DNA of 49,522 nucleotides from Mesostigma viride (GCA_009746045.1 RPFO01001863.1:35001-84522); one strand, 5' to 3'. Shown: positions 36,291 to 46,236, numbered from the stretch's first letter. A program made the numbers and translations. Notes: generated by a model from the letters alone, not told the origin.

Positions 36291-36358
36291 CACGCTGATG
36301 CGAATTTACACTTTCTTCATCCGACATTGGTCTATTTGTTTTTCCTTATTTGCCGCAG

Positions 36359-37831
36359 AAGGAACAAGAGAAGGAGAGGGAAGTTCAGCTTCAGAAGGAA
36401 AAGGAGGAGCAGGAGAGGGCCTCCTTGCTTCAGAAGGGAAAAGAGGTGGAGAGGGCCACCTATGTCGACAAGGTCAAGTCGACGAGCGAGTCTCCTAAGT
36501 ATAGTACGCCACCCGCCTCTCCGCCCAAGGGCGTAGAGGAGTTTCCTCCTCTGTCAACAATGCTTGCTGCCGGGGCTGGGCCAAGCTCCGTGGAGGCGTC
36601 GGCCTCCAAATCTCCCAAGCGGCCCGCACCTGAGGCACAGGCTGCCGGGGCTGGGTCCAGCTCCGTTGTGTCTCCACAGTCTCCTCAGCGGCCCGCACCT
36701 GAGGCACAGGCTGCCGGGGCTGGGTCCAGCTCCGTTGTGTCTCCACAGTCTCCCCAGCGGCCCGCCATCAACAAGGAGTCCCCCGTCCGCGGGAAGTCGA
36801 CCTCAAACTCGCCGAGGTCCGCCCCCGTCGAGGTGGTTACCTCGAAGCCCAGCTCGCCGCCCAAGTCTTCTCCAAGGGCCCACCACGAGGCGTCTGAGCA
36901 GGGCAGCCCGCCGCCCAAGTCACCTCTAAGGTCCCACCACGAGGCTTCGACCTCGAAGGTCAGCACGTCGCCCAGGTCTCCTTCAAGGTCCCTACCCGAG
37001 GCGTCGACCTCACAGCCCAGCTCGCAGCCCGCGTCTCCCCAAAGCTCCCCTCCAAAGAAGGGGGCGACCTCCAAGTCCCGATCACCGCCCAAGTCGCCTG
37101 CAAAGTCTCCAGGTCGGAAGTCTCCGCCCAAGCGCCGGTCGCCACCCAAGCGCCGGTCGTCAAACTCACCTCCGAGGAGCCGCTCCCCACAGGCAAGAAA
37201 GAAAGCAAGAGCGGAATGGGAGGAGAAGGAGGATGACCATGAGCGGTTCCTGCGTGATCTGCAGAAGAACATTGACCTCCTGATCAGCATGGAGGACAGG
37301 GACAAGGCAGACCCAAGGCCACTGGAGGATCTTCCGGAGGAGGAAAGAAAGAGAAGGAATGACCGCATGGCACTTCTGACTTCTTATCTGGATCAGGCAA
37401 CGCAGCACGCCGAAGATCTGGTGAATCTGGAGAAAAAGGACAAGGAACGGAAGGCCGCCCAGGAGCTCCTGGAAAGGGAGCAGAGGGAATGGGTGAAGAA
37501 GGAAAGGGCAGAGCGAGAGGCGAAGCAGGCAGAAATGGAAGCTGCGGAGATGGAGGAGGCGGAGCGCAGGAAGAGGAGGGCGTCGTGGGAGCGGGACGAA
37601 AAGGAGAGAAAGGCGAATGAGGAAAGGAAAAAGAAGGACGAGGAGGCAAAGGCGAAGAGGAAGGTGCAGGAGGAGGGGAAGAGGATGATGGAGGCGGGTG
37701 TGGCGGCACGCCTGAAATACCAAGCCAAACTTGAGGAGGAGCGCAGGAAGGCGCAGGCTGCAGAAAAGTCGACGGAGGTGGATGGGAAGACCGCGGGGGT
37801 CTCGGAGAAGGAGGGTACGGAGCCGTCTCAG
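36359..37831 (+). CDS. gene 2, first visible exon: SP/SR-rich and coiled-coil region
   Basis: 491 codons, phase 0 at both ends. The preceding GCCGCAG is an acceptor, so the true start lies in an unseen upstream exon. The product begins with a charged KEQEKEREVQ stretch. It then has a 69-bp tandem duplication (36620-36688, 36689-36757; RPAPEAQAAGAGSSS type), a Ser/Pro-rich stretch with HHEAS repeats, an SR-like stretch near residues 236-282 (SPPKRRSPPKRRS), and about 200 residues of Glu/Lys/Arg-rich coiled coil. A nuclear, RNA- or chromatin-associated role is suggested by composition only. No named family is recognised. Confidence 0.75.
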
Positions 37832-37922
37832 GTGAGAAACAGTTTTTACCCCCATTAGTGTGCGTGTTTTTTTTAACGGTTTCGTTATTCCTTATCTCTG
37901 CTAAGCTCGTCTGACCATGAAT

Positions 37923-37944
37923 GGGTCATTTCGCAGAGTGACCC
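37923..37944. repeat. intronic hairpin, gene 2 intron 1
   Basis: GGGTCATT-TCGCAG-AGTGACCC, stem of eight with one weak pair. It ends 46 nt before the acceptor at 37990. Confidence 0.9.
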
Positions 37945-37990
37945 TAACCTGAACCAACAAGTATGCTTTTCCCTGTTGTTTTGATTTCAG

Positions 37991-38053
37991 AGGAAGCGGG
38001 GGGCAGACGAAAAGAAGTCAGAGGATCCCAAGAAGAGCGGGACAACAACGGAG
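37991..38053 (+). CDS. gene 2, 21-codon lysine-rich exon
   Basis: Bounded by TGATTTCAG and GTGAGC, phase 0 at both ends. Encodes RKRGADEKKSEDPKKSGTTTE, shown here only to indicate the basic, disordered character. It resembles the next small exon (both begin RKRG or RKKG), suggesting exon duplication. Confidence 0.65.
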
Positions 38054-38153
38054 GTGAGCGATAAGTAATCCTGTGTTTTTCGCCTTTGTTCTTTGTTCAT
38101 TTGTCCTTCATTTCTGAGTTGCCGTTTCCTTCGCATGTGTGATTAATTTATGG

Positions 38154-38177
38154 AGGGTCATTTCGCAGAGTGACCCT
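38154..38177. repeat. intronic hairpin, gene 2 intron 2
   Basis: AGGGTCATT-TCGCAG-AGTGACCCT, nearly identical to the copy in intron 1, ending 45 nt before the acceptor at 38222. The flanking ACTTTTTCAACGAGTATGCTT is also shared with intron 1, so the two introns are paralogous. Confidence 0.92.
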
Positions 38178-38222
38178 AAACTTTTTCAACGAGTATGCTT
38201 TCCTCTGTCTTGCTGCATCCAG

Positions 38223-38294
38223 AGGAAGAAAGGGGGAGATGAGACAGAGTCTCAGGGGAACGCCGAGGTTGGGAGTGGGGAGGAGAAATTGCGG
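38223..38294 (+). CDS. gene 2, 24-codon exon
   Basis: Bounded by CATCCAG and GTGAGC, phase 0. Starts RKKGGDETESQ and is Gly/Glu-rich. Probably a tandem duplicate of the preceding small exon together with its intron. Confidence 0.65.
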
Positions 38295-38369
38295 GTGAGC
38301 TAATAATTTTTTCGCCGCTTCATAGTGCATGTCAGTTAGTCCTTCGTTCTGTTTGAGATTTTTTTATGA

Positions 38370-38393
38370 AGGGTCACTTCGCAGAGTGACCCT
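38370..38393. repeat. intronic hairpin, gene 2 intron 3
   Basis: AGGGTCACT-TCGCAG-AGTGACCCT: a perfect 9-bp stem with a 6-nt loop, the best copy in the window. It ends 51 nt before the acceptor at 38444. Confidence 0.95.
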
Positions 38394-38444
38394 AAACTTT
38401 TTTTCCGATTATGCTTTTTTTTCGTTTTGTGGACCTGTGTGCAG

Positions 38445-39511
38445 CCGATCCAGTTGAGGGGCTTGGAAACTTGGAAGTCATGGTTGACGACTTACGAAAA
38501 ACATCTGAACGATGACGCCAAGTCGTTCTTGAGCACCTTGTGTCGAAGGAGATCGAAGTTGCGATCGATGACGGTGTCTGGCATGAAAGGATCTCAGTCG
38601 GGTCTGATGAGAATGTGAACCCTTGGAGTGATCCAACACTTCGTGATCTTTTGTTCGAAGTCATGGGGCGGAGCCTTCGAGGCAAAAGGTTAAAGGGGAA
38701 AGACATTGCATCTCTTTTCGACACCTTTGAGTTGCTTGTTACCGAGTGCGGGTCAACGATACCCGACGCAGCGGATGTTACAGCTTATGTTCCTCGAAGC
38801 CTGCTCGTCTGGATCAAGCTGTCTTGTGCGACCAAACAGTACTGCAAGGACACGAGACAGCACCCATTGTCACACGAGTATTTTGACATCATCATATCTG
38901 TCTGCAGGTGGGAAATGTACCAGGTCCTAGAGCAGGGGAAGACAGGTGAGGATTGGGACACCTCCCCGCTGACGGAAATCGATGTCAATCTGCTCTTGAA
39001 GAAAGGGTTCAAGGATGCGCAGTTCGACTGGGATGTCTTCGGCGACTTTCTGGTCGCCATGGACCACTCGGTATCTCCCGAGTTGTTCAGGGCTGGCACA
39101 AATGTCATTGAAGATTTGGATGGGGTTAGATCGCACTTCCTTTCGTCGTATTCAGTGTGGATGGCGCAGTTTAGGGTGAACCCAGACCCTATTCTTCCGA
39201 GTCGAGCTGTTGAATTGTTTCTTCAGTTGTGCGAGGATGAGATCCTGCGTTTTCGTCAGAGTGGGGAGTTCGACATGGCCGGACAGTATGAGCCCCCACG
39301 AAAGGAGGTTGTCGCATGGCTTGAGTACAAGGGGATCGACGACTGCCTGTCGTTAGTGACGGCGAACATAAACGAGAAATCATGGAGTCAGGACATGCTA
39401 TCTCACTTGATAGCTCTTCGGACGTTTTTCGAAAATGAACTGAGCCACACAACTCCATCTGAGATGTGGCCGATCGGACAAGTGTTGCGGGAGTGGAGAT
39501 TTGACATTGAG
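38445..39511 (+). CDS. gene 2, globular exon with one-base frameshift
   Basis: 1,067 bp, one short of phase 0. From the acceptor the frame reads PIQLRGLETWKSWLTTYEKH; downstream the frame is VSKEIEVAIDDGVWHE and continues open to the donor GTAATT at 39512. The two join if one base (probably a T) is missing near 38534-38538 in ACCTTGTGTCG. With that correction the TGA at 38513 falls out of frame. The product is about 356 residues, acidic and helical-looking (LRDLLFEVMGRSL, FGDFLVAMDHSV, EVVAWLEYKGIDDC), with no recognised domain. Either an assembly error or decay explains the shift. Confidence 0.65.
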
Positions 39512-39628
39512 GTAATTATTGACATTTGTGTACATTTTTATTCAGTCCGTTTAGATTAGTGTTGTGTATTTCTTTTGTTGAAAATTGTTACTAACGATCA
39601 ACGCATTTCTTTCTCTCCTTCCCGCCAG

Positions 39629-39682
39629 GAGGGTGACATTCCACGTTTTGAGGGACAAAGTCCTTCAGCGTGGAACCCGGAG
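39629..39682 (+). CDS. gene 2, 18-codon exon
   Basis: Between CCCGCCAG and GTAAGC, phase 0. Acidic and Pro-containing (EGDIPRFEGQ). Same length as the next exon. The preceding intron has no clear hairpin. Confidence 0.6.
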
Positions 39683-39797
39683 GTAAGCAAATGCCGCTAA
39701 AGGTTCGGGGTCGATTTGTGAAGATAGGATATTCAAGAAATACTTCCTGTTTTGACTGACTTTGTATATTTATCTGAACGCACGTTTCGTCTTGCAG

Positions 39798-39851
39798 GAT
39801 GACGATCAACCTTTCGAAGAGGTCGAAGGGATGGGGACGGAGAACGTAGAG
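39798..39851 (+). CDS. gene 2, 18-codon acidic exon
   Basis: Between GTCTTGCAG and GTAGGA, phase 0; reads DDDQPFEEVEGMG. The preceding intron (39683-39797) has only a fragment, GTTCGGGGTCG, that might be a decayed hairpin. Confidence 0.6.
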
Positions 39852-39891
39852 GTAGGAAATTTGTTTCATTTTACTGTTCAAGCTTAGGGTT

Positions 39892-39914
39892 GGGGTCGCT
39901 CCGCAGAGCAACGT
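39892..39914. repeat. intronic hairpin, gene 2 (39852-39982 intron)
   Basis: TGGGGTCGCTCCGCAGAG followed by CAACG: the left arm and loop of the family are kept, the right arm is degraded. Confidence 0.7.
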
Positions 39915-39982
39915 TAAAACAAAATTAATGCTCGTTTTTTTTATGTCATCGTCTGAATTGTTATTATTTTTTTTTCATGCAG

Positions 39983-40117
39983 GAGGTGGACGAGAAGGAA
40001 GAGGAGGAGAAGGAGCAGGAGGTGGACGAGGAGGAAGAGGAGGAGGAGCACGAGGAGGAGGAGGAGGAGGAAGAAAATGAGCCCGAGCCAACTCCGAAGG
40101 GGAAGGGAAAGGCAAAG
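39983..40117 (+). CDS. gene 2, 45-codon polyglutamate exon
   Basis: Between TTCATGCAG and GTTTGT, phase 0. Mostly Glu with some Asp, ending PTPKGKGKAK. Such acidic tracts are common in histone- or RNA-associated proteins; no function can be read from it alone. Confidence 0.65.
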
Positions 40118-40150
40118 GTTTGTACAATGTTTTTTAATTTTTTAACGCTG

Positions 40151-40170
40151 AAGGTCGCGCTGCAGAGCTA
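40151..40170. repeat. intronic hairpin, degenerate copy (40118-40248 intron)
   Basis: AAGGTCGCGCTGCAGAGCT: family loop and left arm recognisable, right arm changed to AGCTAGGAT. Confidence 0.6.
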
Positions 40171-40248
40171 GGATGCCAGAGTTCAGATTACTCTTCTTAA
40201 TACATTTCGCTTCATGTGTATGTTGTGTGTTGTTGGTATACCTTCCAG

Positions 40249-40769
40249 CAGGCTAAAAACACGGCGACGACGACATTCCAGGATCCCAAGAAGCTTATTG
40301 ACAAAAAGAATAAGGTGAAGACTATCTGTGATATTGGCGACCTCATCCTAGGCAAGCCCCCTAAGGATGTTACGATTGGTGCCGGGGAGTTTCGCAAGTA
40401 TGTCACCCAACTACGCGTTGAGGCGGCGGCCGATTTCGCAAAGCAATCTGACACCTTCAACGGTGAGCTGGCCTATGATTTCGTCAACCAAGTCAAGTCC
40501 AAGGGCACCGAAAAGTTCAAGTGGAAACCAAAGGAGTACACGGAGGCGAAGGTGGACAAGGTCATCAAGTTCATGAAGTGGGATCTCAAGAGAAGGGATC
40601 GTGAACGGGCGAAGCTGCTTGAGGGTCAGGCAAAAGCGTCCAAAAAGAAGAGGGATGCGGATAAAAAGGAGAAGGGGAAGGATAAGGGGGTGGAAATGGA
40701 GGATGACGCGGCCGGGGGGAGAAGGGCGGGAAGGGAAAGAAGGGGAAGAAGGCGGGAGAAAAGGAAGAG
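40249..40769 (+). CDS. gene 2, lysine-rich exon with one-base frameshift
   Basis: The acceptor is CAGCAG, so splicing may start at 40249 or 40252 (NAGNAG). The 521 bp is one short of phase 0. The frame reads AKNTATTTFQDPKKLIDKK, then ICDIGDLILGKPPKDVTIGA and a basic tail. At a run of six G (40714-40719) it leaves the frame that the paralogous next exon uses (GGKGKKGKKAGEKE). One extra G restores both that motif and phase 0 at the GTGCGT donor. Corrected length is 174 residues. No domain recognised. Confidence 0.65.
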
Positions 40770-40799
40770 GTGCGTTTTTCGCGGAATTTTTTATTTAGA

Positions 40800-40822
40800 G
40801 GGGTAGCTCTATGGAGTGAACC
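40800..40822. repeat. intronic hairpin near a donor (40770-40941 intron)
   Basis: GGGGTAGCTCTATGGAGTG followed by AACC; lies 30 nt after the donor rather than near the acceptor. Confidence 0.7.
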
Positions 40823-40941
40823 TTTTTACCTTCTCCGTGCTTTGCACCCTATTCGGTATTTTTTGTCTGCACGCCGACTATTTGCAAACGTTAAACTATT
40901 TATTGTTTTCCTGTCTCATCTTCGTCAATGTCTTCCTCCAG

Positions 40942-41004
40942 GGTGGCGAGGGGGAGAAAGGCGGAAAAGGAAAGAAGGGGAAGAAGGCGGGAGAAAAGGA
41001 AGCG
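40942..41004 (+). CDS. gene 2, 21-codon GK-rich exon, duplicate of the previous exon end
   Basis: Between CTCCAG and GTGCGT, phase 0; reads GGEGEKGGKGKKGKKAGEK. The exon and its following intron start duplicate the end of the previous exon and its intron (unit of about 230 bp). Confidence 0.7.
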
Positions 41005-41031
41005 GTGCGTTTTTGGTGATTTAGATTCAGA

Positions 41032-41057
41032 GGGGTAGCTCCGTGGAGTGACCCTTT
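41032..41057. repeat. intronic hairpin beside the transposon (41005-44743 intron)
   Basis: GGGGTAGCTCCGTGGAGTGA then CCCTTT. Same relative position to the donor (27 nt) as in the paralogous preceding intron. Confidence 0.75.
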
Positions 41058-41629
41058 TTACCTTCTGTGTTCTTAGCACCCTACTCTGAGATTTTCCTAC
41101 GCTCGCGGACTATACAGGGGTCACCCGCAGTATCGCAACAAGAATCGCAACTACGCAACTTTCCAGGAGGACCAAAAAACACTTTTGTTGCGATTCTTGC
41201 GAGGACCGATTTGGACGAAAAGTTGCGAAACGGCAAACGCGTGGTATCGCAACTAAAGATACACCCCGACGTGAAGTATGTCACTCCTTGGCTGACCGGC
41301 GCGAAGAATCAACCGAACTGAAATGAGCGGCGTCAGAAAAATGCTATAGCCGCAGTCGCGCAACATCTAATGATGCGCACATTATCTCGGGCTGGTTTTT
41401 ACTTTTTACTGCGTCTACACGCGTTAATCATCACGGGGGTGACGATGAAAGGCAGCACTTGTTATTAGCTTCTGTATCATTGAAATTTTCGCAACCAGTA
41501 GTTTTCGTATGATGTATTTCGCGTATTTCATCATCGTTCAGGGCCAGGAAAGTCTCGACGCCGTGATGAGATTGCCTTTCTGTCATGAGATTGCTAGCTT
41601 TCCGCTAGCCTTCTTTTTGCGGTTTCGGC

Positions 41630-41668
41630 ATGGCGCAGTTTAGTGTACCTGCGGATACCGTCAACAAG
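41630..41668 (+). other. possible short 5' exon inside the transposon (doubtful)
   Basis: ATGGCGCAGTTTAGTGTACC opens a 13-codon frame ending in a GTAAAG donor-like site. The first 14 bases also occur in gene 2 near 39161. No downstream partner exon was found. Confidence 0.12.
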
Positions 41669-42869
41669 GTAAAGTCGTTATATCATTCGGTAAGTAATCT
41701 CGGACACGTTGTTGAAGGTTTGTGGTGTTAAGTTCGCTAACTTACTACTCCTGTGTACTAGTTTGTGGTTGTGGTTTTGTACAACCGTCGTCGTAAGATT
41801 TTCATCAGTTTTGTTCATGATTAGCTGCGTCTGTACCTAATTTTCTAGAATGACGATTGATTTAACATCTAAAGGAGTTGTTGATGGTAGCACGATGGTT
41901 TCTATTGCCTAAATTCTTCAGGAAAGATGGTATCATGGCCAGTTTTTTGTCAGCCTTTTGGCTTTGCTAGTAAAGGACGCCTGTGCAGTTGTGCAGTCCG
42001 TGCAACATCTATGGAGGCCCCAGTGCCTTGCTGACGTAGAAAAGAAGTTCGATGCAGTGTTTGTATATTTTCATCCTAGGCATGCAAATGGAGGTCATTT
42101 CTCATGTTCTGGATGCATGGGTAACACCGCCCCTTGCACCCCCTTGCTACGTGTGCATTTGGGCCTTGGTTTGTGAAGACGTCCAATATTGCATTATCAC
42201 TTAACATTGCATTGTAAGTGTCTTTTTTATCGCACCCGTGCACCCCCCTGAGATTAGTGCTGTATTTAGCACCCATAGGACATATAGGACATTGCAACAT
42301 GACTAATGACATGACCCCGAAGTAACTCCCTATATGTGTGTGCTTTGGTCCCAGTATGGACACTAGATTGTTATCAGGCTGGTTTCTGGACATTATCATG
42401 CAAGGTGCAACCAGCCATAATTAGGGGTAGAGTTACACACTGGTCATCCAAGGGCTAAGTGCAGGCCAGCACGCGGTAAAATGGTGACTGTGCATTAATA
42501 TTAAAAAATTAAATTACGACACGCAGACGCTACGCGTTGATCAGGCGTCGCGTGACCGCCATGCGAACATTAATAGTTGTCGCGTATATTACATCCTCAA
42601 TGATGTGGAGGCGGAGATGGAATGAGTATCTATAATGTAACCTTGAGTGACAGGGTTGCTGACACCACGGCCCGAATCACTGTTATTACACTTGTACTGA
42701 ATTGGGTCACATGCATACCCCCACCGACTTGGGGTTGGTATCCTTTATACATCCTGCCATGGACTGGAATCGTTGTCTCCTTGAATACATGTATAACTCA
42801 CATGGGTCAGGGGGCCTGCCCATATTCACCACTATATTAATCCCTAAAAGGTGCTTACACTGTCCTCGG

Positions 42870-43790
42870 TCGCATTCATGCATGCATTCGCGTATCCATG
42901 CATGCAATCACTTCCATCCCTGCAAGCATTCACGTATCCATGCATGCAAACACCATCCATCCACGCAAGCATTCACGTATCCATGCATGCAAACACCATC
43001 CACCCCAAGCATTCACACATTCATGCATGCAAACACCATCCATCCGTGCAAGCATTCACGTATCCATGCATGCAAACACCATCCACCCAGGCAAGCATTC
43101 ACGTATCCATGCATGCAAACACCACCCATCCGTGCAAGCATTCACGCATCCATGCATGCAAACACCATCCACCCATGCAAGCATTCACGTATCCATGCAT
43201 GCAAACACCATCCACCCCAAGCTTTCAGGTATCCATGCATGCAAACACCACCCATCCATGCATGCAAACACCATCCACCCAGGCAAGCATTCACGTATCC
43301 ATGCATGCAAACACCACCCATCCGTGCAAGCATTCACGCATCCATGCATGCAAACACCATCCACCCATGCAAGCATTCACGTATCCATGCATGCAAACAC
43401 CATCCACCCCAAGCTTTCAGGTATCCATGCATGCAAACACCACCCATCCATGCATGCAAACACCATCCACCCATGCAAGCATTCACACATTCATGCATGC
43501 AAACACCATCCATCCCTGCAAGCATTTACGTATCCATGCATGCAAACACCACCCATCCCTGCAAGCATTCACGTATCCATGCATGCAAACACCATCCATC
43601 CCTGCAAGCATTCACGTATCCACGCATGCAAACACCATCCATCCCTGCAAGCATTAATGCAATATCGATTCGTGTAATTAGCACCCATCCTGCGAGCATC
43701 CATGCAATTACCACCCATCCTGCGAACATTCACGTGCAATCCATGCATGCAGACACCGCCATCCATTCGATGCAAGCATTCACGTTTCCA
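42870..43790. repeat. minisatellite inside the transposon, 43-bp unit (40-bp variants)
   Basis: About 20 units of GCAAGCATTCACGTATCCAT, then GCATGCAAACACCATCCATC, then 3 more bases, with a shorter variant lacking part of the end. Units decay toward both edges. Open frames of nearly 400 codons across it are repeat artefacts. It shares ATCCATGCATGC with the reverse complement of the 30-bp satellite at the start of the window. Confidence 0.95.
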
Positions 43791-44743
43791 TGCAGCCACC
43801 CATCCTCGGCCCGCAGCATCAGGGTGAACACAGCATTTCCCTTGCCCGGCCTGCGGCCGGACTGTAACACTGGACTGTGGACGCTTTAACAAAGACGGTT
43901 CAGGGCGATATATGTAGTCGCCTCAAAGTTGCACCCGCACGGCCAGCAAATGCTGGGCCGCTGCCATCCCCACTTCACAAACACACCCTCTTTCAGAATC
44001 TGTCCAGTATTGTTGCCTAATGCATCCCCGTTCGAAAGAGCGACATAATGAAACCACACTGTGAATGAAACAACGCAGTTTGTTTAACATGCCACGACGC
44101 CGACTATACCTCAAGACCATAGCTGTGTAATGTCGGCGGGACAATGACGGGGTAATGACGCGCAATGACGAGACGATGACGCGCGTGATGATTAGGGAAC
44201 TGTTTGATAACGAAAGGTTAGTGGTTGTAGACTAATTATAGGTCGTTGATTATTCAATGAAGAGGCGGCACACTTATGTTTTTGTTCATTATTGCACTTC
44301 CGCGCGATGAATCCCACTGAACTGAACTGAACACCGCGCGGCCAATCAATCGTCAACGGCGGTAACTATTGCAAGTACATATCGGATCCTGCACGCCGAT
44401 TGGCGACAATTTATTCCTTCCGGCGCACGTGTACGGCGTACTTTTGGTATACTTGCCAGGTTTGTTGCGATTCTGTTGCATTGCGGAACTCTAGAATTGG
44501 TGGGTTTTCAGTTGCGGAACTAGGTGTTGCGATACTCGAGCACGCTCCCATTTTTCATCCAAACATCACTTTTGAAAAGTGAAGGTGCCATGGTGTGCCC
44601 ATACCTGCCCTTAATCGAAGTGGATGATAAAATTTTTTTTTTTGAGTTGCGATTCTTGTTGCGATACTGCGGGTGACCCCTGTATGCATACGTTAAACTA
44701 TTTATTGCTTTCTTGTCTCATGTTCGTCAATGCCTTCGTTCAG

Positions 44744-45904
44744 GGTGCCGAGGGGGAAGGAGACGGTGACGGAAGGTTGGCCGGCAATGATGCCGTTTTT
44801 GCACTCGTCAAGGAGATGCTTAACTACGTCGAAGCCAGGGGCAAGGCGCCGGCGTCGGAGATATTAAAGTGGCCTACCTTCTCCCCTTTTCTTGAGCTTC
44901 TGAAAGCACTTTCAAAGCTCTTCAAGGAGGGGATCCTGACGAGTAGTGGAAAGGTGGACAAGGAGCCGATCATCAAAGATTGGAAGATGGCAACGACCGT
45001 GGACTCCGAGAAGGAGATCAGGGACAAAGCCATTCGGGACGCGAATGCTGTGCGGGAATCCCGTTGGATTCGACCGAGTGACTTCATCGATACCGGTTGC
45101 AATAGCATGCGCATTCACACCGTCAACGGGCTGATTTTGCCTGACAACATGAGGCAGCGGTTGCTAAGCGATGAGGTGTTCAGGGAGAACGGGCGCATCT
45201 TGCTGAATGCAAAGACAAACAGTTTGCATTTTAAGGTGTGCATCCCTGTGTGGCAGTTCGCCTTTCAAGCGCTTGCGGAAACCAAGCCAAGCCTCTTCGC
45301 CAAACACATCACGTCCACCGGCCCTTACCGGGATTGGCTGAAAAAATGCCATGGCGCTAGGACTGACGCGGAGTTCGTGGGCTCGCGTTACTTTCGCCCC
45401 TTGTCTGACAAGGAGATTGAGAAGTATCTTGGAACCAAGTCCACCGCTTCTTTCCTCAAGAGAGGTGTTGAGTTCCGGACCTATGCACGAGTCGGGGAAC
45501 AAGACGACGTTCTGCCCTTTGATTTTCAACCAAGGGAGGTCTTCAGCCTAATAAGCCAGGCCTCCTTAAAGGCATTCGACCCAAGATTTCACGAGGAACA
45601 TCCTGATGGCGAATATCTCGTTCTTCGATATGCGGTGGTCGACGGAAACCACTATTTCAAGGGTTTAAAGTCTTTCAAGCAATTGGAGGGGGAATGGACG
45701 CCCGGTGTGACACATGTTAAGAAACTAATGTGTGAAGGGGGGGCAGCGTCTGAGAACGCGAAGGACAGTGCCGCGGCGGCTAAACTTTTCTCATCCCTCA
45801 TGGAACAATTCCATACTGGGTACGGGGGAACGAACGTCATTCTGCTTCGGGGGGCCGACCTTCTTCCAAATTGGGACGAGTGTAAAAAGTTCCCGGAAAT
45901 ATCT
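44744..45904 (+). CDS. gene 2, 387-codon globular exon with a VVDGNH motif
   Basis: Between TCGTTCAG and GTAAGT, phase 0, frame intact. Starts GAEGEGDGDG, then a helical region (ALVKEMLNYVEARGK, FLELLKALSKLF) and a mixed alpha/beta segment with WIRPSDFIDTG, then YAVVDGNHYFKGLKSF near residues 296-311. The VVDGNH core recalls the V-D-G-N/H-H-R motif of ParB/sulfiredoxin-like folds, but the usual arginine is replaced by Tyr and the rest is not compared. I would not name the domain without a profile search. Confidence 0.75.
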
Positions 45905-45974
45905 GTAAGTGGTAGTTGTATCTATGGCAATGGTGACGCTGCAGTTCCACCACTTCGTCGTGTTATGTCGAGTA

Positions 45975-46189
45975 AGGGTCGCACTGTGGAGTGACCATGT
46001 CAAAAGTCTTCCTTTATCATGCATTATAAATGCGGGAAGTCGCACACAGAAACGACATTGGCAGTCAAACTCTCATCCCGACATATTTCTGGGGTGGTTT
46101 CGCAGAGTGACCCTAACTTACCGATTTCGGCGCTGAAGACCATTTTTCGCGCTCCCGTGCGTTGATAACGTCACGCTGCAAGTCGACCC
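45975..46189. repeat. three intronic hairpins (45905-46236 intron)
   Basis: AGGGTCGCACTGTGGAGTG-ACC at 45975-45996; GGGGTGGTTTCGCAGAGTGA-CCC at 46091-46113; and a decayed CGTCACGCTGCAAGTCGACC at 46168-46189, ending 47 nt before the acceptor. This intron (332 bp) is about twice the length of the single-hairpin introns. Confidence 0.8.
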
Positions 46190-46236
46190 TTGAATTGTTC
46201 TTGTGTGTCAATTTTTCGTTCCTCTGTTCGTGACAG

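Larger units (their letters stand above)
41115..44682. mobile_element. 3,568-bp non-autonomous transposon with 38-bp perfect inverted ends and TA target duplication
   Basis: The left end CAGGGGTCACCCGCAG... (41115-41152) is the exact reverse complement of 44645-44682. TA lies on both sides (41113-41114 and 44683-44684). The paralogous intron 40770-40941 shows the empty site: GACTATTTGCAAACG aligns without gaps to the joined flanks GACTATATGCATACG. Subterminal TTGCGAT/ATCGCAA words are dense near both ends. No transposase was recognised inside, so it would be moved in trans. The TA duplication fits Tc1/mariner-type elements, but the CAGGGG end is also seen in other superfamilies, so I leave it unassigned. 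Confidence 0.9.

Noticed and set aside
38513-38515. In-frame TGA in the gene-2 exon
   Set aside because: It is in frame only if the downstream frame is carried back to the acceptor. Intron phase shows the exon starts in another frame, and one missing base near 38536 removes the stop from the coding frame.
42870-43790. CRISPR-like array or His/Cys-rich protein gene
   Set aside because: It is a decaying minisatellite with no unique spacers, and several frames are open on both strands.
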